Of a DNA stretch of 6,385 nucleotides, positions 1 through 4,199 are shown piece by piece. The translations under genes were made by a program, and so were the position numbers. Below the pieces are notes generated by a model. It was not told the origin of the DNA, did no database searches, and saw only the letters and a list, made by a program, of their open reading frames with translations. Numbering within the stretch: the first letter of the stretch is position 1; each line of letters starts with the position of its first letter. The stretch lies in contig JAPULM010000366.1 in NCBI GenBank assembly GCA_027294925.1, positions 1 through 6,385 of the forward strand, in the 5' to 3' direction. This stretch comes from a bacterium. GTDB lineage: Bacteria; Tectomicrobia; Entotheonellia; Entotheonellales; Entotheonellaceae.

Positions 1-285
1 ACGGTACAAGAACTGATCGACATCTCTGCCTACCTGGCATCCGTGCGACCTCCGGAGATGGCGAAAGCGGTCAGCGGAGAGGGAAAGGTCATCGCTGTGG
101 TACCCGCCACTGAGCAAGTCGTGATCGATCACGGAGACATCAAAGGCTTTATGGACGCGATGACGATGGGCTACAAAGTCAGCCCGGCGTCGCTGCTTGA
201 CGGGCTTAAGGCGGGCGACCAAATCCGCTTTACCATCGACACGCAGAAGAAGGCCATCGTCAAGATCGAGAAGTTGCAAAAATGA
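1..285 (+). CDS. C-terminal part of a cytochrome c / CusF-like copper-binding protein (5' end outside window)
   Basis: The frame is open from base 1 to the TGA at 283-285, so the gene starts upstream of the window; the GTG at 43 is an internal Val codon, not a likely start. The first residues (VQELIDISAYLASV) look like the C-terminal helix of a class I cytochrome c. They are followed by a complete CusF-type domain (family PF11604) of about 70 residues. Counting from base 1, the visible candidate copper ligands are His44, Met51, Met54 and Met56, in the pattern H-x6-M-x2-M-x-M (the GFMDAMTMGYKV stretch). This is the common Met variant of the family, without the Trp of E. coli CusF. Such proteins bind Cu(I) in the periplasm and hand it to efflux pumps or oxidases. 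The stop overlaps an ATG (ATGA at 282-285), and an efflux outer-membrane gene follows at once, which fits a copper operon. The CusF domain call is firm; the heme-binding part is outside the window, so the cytochrome call is inferred from one helix. Confidence 0.8.
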   Translation, partial: TVQELIDISAYLASVRPPEMAKAVSGEGKVIAVVPATEQVVIDHGDIKGFMDAMTMGYKVSPASLLDGLKAGDQIRFTIDTQKKAIVKIEKLQK

Positions 286-294
286 CGACAACGC

Positions 295-301
295 AAAGGA
301 G
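295..301 (+). promoter_or_regulatory. Shine-Dalgarno site selecting the start at 309
   Basis: AAAGGAG lies 7 bases before the ATG at 309. The earlier in-frame ATG at 282, which overlaps the preceding stop, has no comparable site. Starting at 309 also gives a clean lipoprotein signal peptide. The short distance to the previous stop suggests cotranscription. Confidence 0.75.
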
Positions 302-308
302 AACACCA

Positions 309-2306
309 ATGACATCCCAGAGCCTGTCGCGTACGGTAGGTAGGGTGCGGTTGGCACAAAAAGCTGCATCTGTGTTGGCTGCGCTCGTGCTGTTGACCGG
401 CTGCGTGACCTTTGACCCGAAGGCCGGGTTCTCAGACGTCAGCGCTGCGGTCGAAGATCGCAGCGCTATGCAGGTGGCCTGGAACCTCGGCACCGAGCTG
501 GACGCGCAGGCTGCTCAGAAGGTTCGTGCACTAGTGGCAGACGAGCTGTCACCCGACGAGGCGATACAGGTAGCGCTGCTGAACAATCGGGACCTGCAGG
601 CGCTTTACGCCGAGCTGGGCGTGGCCCAGGCCGATCTGATCCAGGCGGGGCTGCTGAGAAATCCGATTTTTGATGGCAGTGCCACGTTCCCGCTGGCTGG
701 TGGCCAGCCGGACCTGGAACTAGCTGCGGCGATCAATTTTCTAGGCATCTTTTACATACCGCTGCGCAAGCGGGTGGCGGCGGCCCGGTTTGAAGACGTC
801 AAGCTACAGGTAACGGGTGCGGTGCTCGACCTCGCCGCCACGGTGCGGGCTGTTTTTTATCGCCACCAGGCGAATGAGCAGATGCTAGAACTGTTACAGT
901 CAATTGACCAAGGGCTGGCGGTCTCGTTGGCGGTGACGCGGCGCCTGCATGAGGCCGGGAACATCACGGACCTCGACCTAGCACGGGAGCGGGCCCTTGT
1001 CGAGGAGGCGAAAGTGCAACTCAGATGGGCTGAGACTACGGTGCGCCAGAGCCGGGAAGCCCTGAACACCCTGATGGGTCTCTGGGGGCAGGACACCGCC
1101 TGGGAAATCGCCAGACGTCTCCCCGACATTCCGACCCAACCGGTGTCCCTCAAAGGACTCGAACGTCGAGTCCTGCGCCACAGCCTCGACCTGTCCAGCG
1201 CCCGGCAGCGGATAATCGTGGCTGGTGAACAACTGGGGCTGAATCGGTCTACTGCGCTGCTCCCCGAGTCTCACCTGGGGGTTCTGGCGGAACGCAGTGA
1301 AGGCGTCTGGGAAGTGGGACCCACACTCGAGTTCCCCATCCCCCTATTCGACCAGGGTCAGGCGCGCACCGGGCGCTCGATGGCGGAACTGCGACGAACC
1401 CAGCAGGCATACTACGCCCTCGGGGTGCGGATTCGCTCGACGGCCCGCACGGTGCGAGATCGGTTGCAGGGGGCGCAGGACCGTGCGCTATACTATCGCG
1501 ACATTCTGCTGCCACTTAGGGTGCGCATTGTCAACGAGGTGCAGTTGCAGTACAACGCGATGCAACTCGGCGTGTTTGAAATCCTGCGGGCTCGGGAACA
1601 GCAGATTCAGGCCGCCATTGCCTATATCGAAACGCTTCTCGACTACTGGTTGGCTCGCACCGACCTCGGGCAGCTTCTCAGCGGTCGCCTACCGAGTCCA
1701 GGCGGTTCTGCGATGGCCCGCATGGGTCGACCAACAACCACCGTCCTGGTCTCTGTGGGGCAGACGCGCAACATCGAGTTCATCGCCGACGCCCCCGGCG
1801 ACTGGGCCATGCACTGCCACATGACTCATCATGTCATGAATCAGATGGGCCACAACTTTCCGAACATGGTGGGGGCGAATGTGGAAGACCTGGATGAGAA
1901 AATTCGCTCGATCCTGCCGAGCTATATGACCATGGGCCCCACCGGCATGAGCATGGGCAGGATGACCGACATTATGCCGATGCCCCGCAATAGCATCCCG
2001 ATGAAAGGCACGGTGGGGCCCTTCGGCGACTACATTGGCATGGGTGGCATGTTCACCATCGTTAAAGTCCGGGACCAGTTGGCGACCTATGATAAGGACC
2101 CCGGTTGGTATCAACACCCACCGGGAACCGTCTCGTTGAAGGCTAGCGCCCAGGACCTTGCCCGGGACGGCATTGACGTCAGTGCCTCGGCTGCCACGAC
2201 TGCCGCGCGCCAGACGAACGCCTCAGCGACCCGGCTGGCACGCGTTGATCCGATGCATCCCTCCATGAAGGCGCATCTGGCGCGCTGGGGATGGCGAAAA
2301 AAATAG
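309..2306 (+). CDS. Outer-membrane efflux lipoprotein (TolC/CusC type) fused in frame to the C-terminal half-domain of a multicopper oxidase
   Basis: This is a 665-residue frame. Residues 1-31 form a lipoprotein signal: basic n-region, hydrophobic stretch and lipobox LTGC with Cys32 as the lipidated residue. Residues from about 80 to 467 match the outer membrane efflux protein family (OEP, PF02321). They have the usual openers LSPDEAIQVALLNNRDLQA and QADLIQAGLLRNP, long helical segments and a second repeat from about residue 280. This type of protein forms the outer-membrane channel of RND or similar metal efflux pumps. A normal family member would end near residue 468. Here the frame continues without a stop into the last part of a CopA-like multicopper oxidase, from about residue 474 (see separate entry), so the total is roughly 200 residues too long. 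Neighbours are a CusF-like copper protein upstream and a truncated metallohydrolase downstream. The likeliest origin is a deletion that removed the end of the efflux gene and about the first two thirds or more of a downstream oxidase gene. Whether the chimera folds or exports copper cannot be told. An assembly error is a possible alternative. Confidence 0.8.
   Translation: MTSQSLSRTVGRVRLAQKAASVLAALVLLTGCVTFDPKAGFSDVSAAVEDRSAMQVAWNLGTELDAQAAQKVRALVADELSPDEAIQVALLNNRDLQALYAELGVAQADLIQAGLLRNPIFDGSATFPLAGGQPDLELAAAINFLGIFYIPLRKRVAAARFEDVKLQVTGAVLDLAATVRAVFYRHQANEQMLELLQSIDQGLAVSLAVTRRLHEAGNITDLDLARERALVEEAKVQLRWAETTVRQSREALNTLMGLWGQDTAWEIARRLPDIPTQPVSLKGLERRVLRHSLDLSSARQRIIVAGEQLGLNRSTALLPESHLGVLAERSEGVWEVGPTLEFPIPLFDQGQARTGRSMAELRRTQQAYYALGVRIRSTARTVRDRLQGAQDRALYYRDILLPLRVRIVNEVQLQYNAMQLGVFEILRAREQQIQAAIAYIETLLDYWLARTDLGQLLSGRLPSPGGSAMARMGRPTTTVLVSVGQTRNIEFIADAPGDWAMHCHMTHHVMNQMGHNFPNMVGANVEDLDEKIRSILPSYMTMGPTGMSMGRMTDIMPMPRNSIPMKGTVGPFGDYIGMGGMFTIVKVRDQLATYDKDPGWYQHPPGTVSLKASAQDLARDGIDVSASAATTAARQTNASATRLARVDPMHPSMKAHLARWGWRKK
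1728..2306 (+). other. Multicopper oxidase C-terminal remnant inside the fusion (cupredoxin domain 3, partial)
   Basis: Residues about 474-620 of the fusion read like the end of CopA/PcoA-type periplasmic multicopper oxidases (Cu-oxidase_3, PF07731). Signs are VSVGQTRNIEFIADAPGDW, then HCHMTHHVMNQM. In the latter, His502 and His504 are in type 3 copper positions, and Cys503, His508 and Met513 are in type 1 copper positions (HCH-x3-H-x4-M). A Met-rich loop follows at about 539-565 (MTMG, MSMGRM, MPMP), then the family-typical MGGMFTIVKVR and DPGWYQHPPGTV. Missing are both N-terminal cupredoxin domains, their HxH motifs, and the domain 3 HxxHxH motif that supplies the other type 1 His and more trinuclear ligands. 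Oxidase activity is therefore not expected. The last 40 or so residues are Ala/Thr-rich and I do not recognise them. Normally such an enzyme oxidises Cu(I) to Cu(II) in the periplasm, which suits the neighbouring genes. Confidence 0.8.
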
Positions 2307-2353
2307 GTGCATGGATGACCGTATCAAGCTGGCCGTGACCTAACCTTGATAGC

Positions 2354-2755
2354 ATGCCAGCGTCGATCCGGTCACCGGCTGAGCAGGCGTTGTTCATCGT
2401 TGACGTTGTGAGCGCACAGCGCCTGCCGTACCGGACCATGGGCGCAGGGCGAGACAGTCTGGATGGCACCTTAGCGCAGATTCGCAAGGCGGAGTCCATT
2501 ACGGGCTATAACAAGCTGATCACGGCCCATGGTGCCCCCTACATGCTCATTGCCAAGCCGGGCGAGCTGCATCAGATGCGAGTATACATCGAAGAACTTC
2601 GCGACCAGGTGCAGGCGGCAATGGCTGCCGGTAAGTCGTTGGACGAGATCAAACAAAGCATCAAGATGGAGAAATATCAAAACTTGTTCATGTACGATCG
2701 ATTCTTACCCTTGAACATCGAAGGCATGTACGCCCATCTTGGTGGTAAGAAATAA
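2354..2755 (+). pseudogene. MBL-fold metallohydrolase, C-terminal fragment
   Basis: The frame can encode 133 residues, but homology seems to begin only at about residue 8 (base ~2375). The pattern is that of the C-terminal half of a metallo-beta-lactamase-fold hydrolase. LFIVDVVSAQRLPYR contains the metal-bridging Asp (Asp17). LITAHGAPY contains the last metal-binding His (His59). A helical tail ends in LPLNIEGMYAHLGG. The N-terminal half with the HxHxDH motif and the following His ligand is absent, so about 150-170 residues appear to be gone. An in-frame TGA at 2336-2338 excludes upstream extension, and the ATG at 2354 has no good ribosome site. I read it as the remnant of a gene whose 5' part was deleted together with spacer after the oxidase. 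Full-length relatives hydrolyse thioesters, lactones or similar substrates, often in periplasmic redox clusters; the substrate here is unknown. A short expressed protein remains possible but would lack most of the active site. Confidence 0.7.
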
Positions 2756-2764
2756 AAAAACCCC

Positions 2765-3005
2765 AATCTGCCGTGTCTAACCCCTCGGTGAACCACCCGT
2801 ACACCGGAGCCAGCAGGTCGTAGGCGTCCTGGCGCTTGTTCTGGCACTGCCACAGGCGGGCCAGGTTGGTGGCGGCGCGGAGTTCCCAGGATTTGGCTTC
2901 TTGACGGCGGGCAATATCGAGGGCCTGATGAAAACAGCCCTCTGCCTGGGACGCATCGGGGACCGCCTGCTTCAGGAGCAAAGCTCCCTTGAGACGATAC
3001 AGCTC
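2765..3005 (-). repeat. Paralogous direct repeat A (TPR tail), matching 4241-4481
   Basis: The tail of the pseudogene matches the tail of the intact gene codon for codon without length change over 240 bases. Shared peptide segments include CFHQALDIARR, AKSWELRAA and KRQDAYDLLAPVYGWFTEG. Similarity stops at about 2765, where the sequence changes to the A-rich end of the metallohydrolase fragment. The copies are clearly diverged, so the duplication is not recent. Confidence 0.85.
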
Positions 3006-3021
3006 AGGCGCGTAGAAACGC

Positions 3022-3708
3022 ACCTCTATGGTACAAGAGTTCTGCCTCCACTAGTCGGCTCAATTCTCGCTGTAACGTTGCGTCATCGAGTTGGGCTACG
3101 GCCTGAAGGAGCTCGTAAGAGAACTGCCTGCCAATCGTCGCACCAATTTGTGCGATACCTTTGGCACTGAGCAGACGGTCAAGCCGTGCCATCAACGAAT
3201 CCTGAAGGGTGGATGGAATTGCCAATGAGGCAAGAGACCCTACCATTTCATACCGCCCGTCGACTTCCTTCAGTGTCCCTGATTCCAACACTGTCTTGGT
3301 GAGTTCTTCGACAAATAGCGGGACACCATCTGTCTTTTCAGTGATTTGTTCAAGGACTTCGGCTGGCAATCGTTTCCCACCTGCTGTGTGCTCAGCTACC
3401 CGCTCAATCTGGTTTCGAGATAATCGATTCAATGTCACCTGTGTCGAGTAGGAACGACTGCTCCAGGTCGGTTGGAAGGCTGGGCGACAGGTCAGCAGAA
3501 CACAGAGTACGGCAGTCGGGGTTTGGTCGATCAATAAGTCCAGCAATTCTAGGGTAGAAGGGTCCGTCCAATGCAAATCTTCCAGAATGAACAGAACAGG
3601 TTGGCGCTCCGATTGTTGTAACAACATCGTTACAATGCTTTCGAACGTCCTTTGCCGGTGCCGTTGCGGTGACAATGCGAGCGGAGGGTAGCGGTCTTCA
3701 GGTATCGG
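3022..3708 (-). repeat. Paralogous direct repeat B (ATPase half), matching 5685-6371
   Basis: The two regions have the same length (687 bases) and stay collinear from PIP(E/K)DRYPPL to LLYHRG / LIYQRG. Shared landmarks are VLFILEDLHW, LLTCRPAFQP, EVLEQITEKTDGVPLFVEEL and SLMARLDRL. The sharp ends of the similarity mark the two internal deletion junctions of the pseudogene. Confidence 0.85.
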
Positions 3709-3854
3709 TACTAATCGCTGGGCATCAATGAGTTCTTCCTTAAGGACATCGAGATACTCATCATCGATGTCAAAACGCATCTTGAGTGCTCGATAGGACA
3801 TACGTCCTTGCCGTTTCAAGAGTGCGATGATCTGCTCCAGGATGTCGTCAAATG

Positions 3855-3923
3855 TCATGCATCACTCTCCGTCAACTCATCCAAAAGCCCTTTTGCCTCC
3901 CGCAAGTCTGCCGTGTCGAAGTC
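3855..3923 (-). pseudogene. 22-residue tail remnant of a further AAA/TPR paralog
   Basis: Reading down from 3923, the peptide DFDTADLREAKGLLDELTES, then DA and stop, aligns with the C-terminus of the intact gene (GFDTADLQEAKALLNELAA). An in-frame TGA at 3924-3926 lies just before it, so nothing upstream is left of the gene. Its TGA (3857-3855) overlaps the ATG of the following pseudogene as ATGA. This junction, with the ribosome site inside the remnant, indicates that two complete family members were once translationally coupled in tandem here. Confidence 0.75.
3865..3870 (-). promoter_or_regulatory. Ribosome binding site of the deleted AAA/TPR copy
   Basis: On the minus strand GGAGAG stands six bases before the ATG at 3858. 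It lies within the last codons of the upstream paralog remnant, as expected for coupled genes. It supports 3858 as the original start. Confidence 0.6.
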
Positions 3924-3956
3924 TCATGTTGACCATCTTCACTGTCCCTACTCAGG

Positions 3957-4004
3957 CACCATATATGTCACGCACCATATATGTCACGCACCATATCCGT
4001 GAAC
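3957..4004. repeat. 16-bp tandem repeat, two perfect copies plus one degenerate
   Basis: CACCATATATGTCACG occurs at 3957-3972 and again at 3973-3988 without any gap. A weaker third unit (11 of 16 positions) follows at 3989-4004. The array covers the last codons and the stop of the small membrane protein on the minus strand. There are no spacers, so it is not a CRISPR array. Confidence 0.85.
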
Positions 4005-4123
4005 CATGTCGGTTGCTGAAGAACGACATAGATGAGGGTCAGCGCCGTAAATGGGATGGGGATCACCGCATCAACGATACTCAGAATAATTAGCCCAACC
4101 ATGATTTGGGTCTTTACGCTCAT
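3968..4123 (-). CDS. Small two-helix membrane protein of unknown function (51 aa)
   Basis: The 51-residue product starts MSVKTQIMVG and has two hydrophobic segments, at residues 7-21 and 25-35. They are separated by an IPIP turn and preceded by Asp18. A conserved-looking amphipathic tail follows, YVVLQQPTWFTDMVRDIYGA. The composition and the D-x2-I-P-x-P / VVL-x2-P-x-WF layout resemble small uncharacterised inner-membrane proteins in many bacterial genomes; I know no function for them. The ATG at 4123 is chosen because GTGAGG lies nine bases upstream (4133-4138). The longer in-frame option from 4162 has no such site and only adds a polar stretch. It lies between two AAA/TPR family genes on the same strand, 76 bases after the intact one, and could be cotranscribed with it. 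Its stop codon is inside a 16-bp tandem repeat. Confidence 0.7.
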   Translation of the reverse strand: MSVKTQIMVGLIILSIVDAVIPIPFTALTLIYVVLQQPTWFTDMVRDIYGA

Positions 4124-4132
4124 ATGCATCAA

Positions 4133-4138
4133 CCTCAC
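4133..4138 (-). promoter_or_regulatory. Ribosome binding site deciding the start of the small membrane protein
   Basis: GTGAGG on the minus strand is nine bases from the ATG at 4123 but only three from the ATG at 4129. This favours 4123 as the start. Confidence 0.5.
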
Positions 4139-4199
4139 GGGTATGTAAAGTTGGCCGAGCATAGCACGTAAGCTGCGTCGAGTATCTCAGACGACCGTG

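Larger units (their letters stand above)
2764..3858 (-). pseudogene. Deleted and frameshifted copy of an AAA-ATPase/TPR (cyclase-ATPase-type) regulator
   Basis: Read from 3858 downward, the start is good (GGAGAG six bases before the ATG). Residues 1-49 (MTFDDILEQIIALLKRQGRM, then SYRALKMRFDIDDEYL) are the N-terminal helical segment that precedes a nucleotide cyclase domain and P-loop ATPase in large regulators. At residue ~50 (base ~3709) the sequence jumps straight to the region just before Walker B (PIPEDRYPPL, then VLFILEDLHWTD). The cyclase domain and the Walker A loop are thus missing, with the frame kept. The ATPase half continues to LLYHRG (about 3022). There it jumps to the final TPR segment (RFYAPELYRLKG), and the frame shifts: one frame stops after GAFLRA at 3004-3006 and the TPR tail continues in another. 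Against the intact paralog, this second gap is about 395 residues. At about 2765 the last 10 or so residues are also lost. The 284-residue upstream part could still be made, but without nucleotide-binding and TPR modules a regulatory function is unlikely. Confidence 0.85.

Noticed and set aside
282..308. Upstream ATG at 282 as start of the efflux protein
   Set aside because: It overlaps the previous stop but has no strong ribosome site, and it would place nine polar residues before an already complete lipoprotein signal. The AAAGGAG-preceded ATG at 309 is better.
1297..1824. 175-codon + strand frame overlapping the efflux gene
   Set aside because: It lies in another frame of the conserved efflux protein, rich in Arg, Cys and Ser as expected from GC-rich out-of-frame reading, and looks like no known domain.
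1689..2117. His-rich open frame on the minus strand (142 codons)
   Set aside because: It is the antisense shadow of the Met- and His-rich oxidase remnant (CAT/ATG codons read as each other's complement). It shows no family resemblance of its own.
2753..2766. A-run after the metallohydrolase stop as an intrinsic terminator
   Set aside because: No stem-loop precedes the A/C-rich run, and on the other strand the T-run is not preceded by a GC-rich hairpin that I can find.
3957..4004. CRISPR array
   Set aside because: The 16-bp units are directly adjacent with no spacers, and there are no cas genes.
3808..4093. Two + strand frames of 64 and 88 codons across the spacer
   Set aside because: They run opposite to the paralog remnant, the pseudogene start and the small membrane gene, lack ribosome sites, and have no recognisable features.
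2307..4199. Insertion sequence as cause of the breakpoints
   Set aside because: I found no transposase fragment, terminal inverted repeats or target-site duplications around the junctions.
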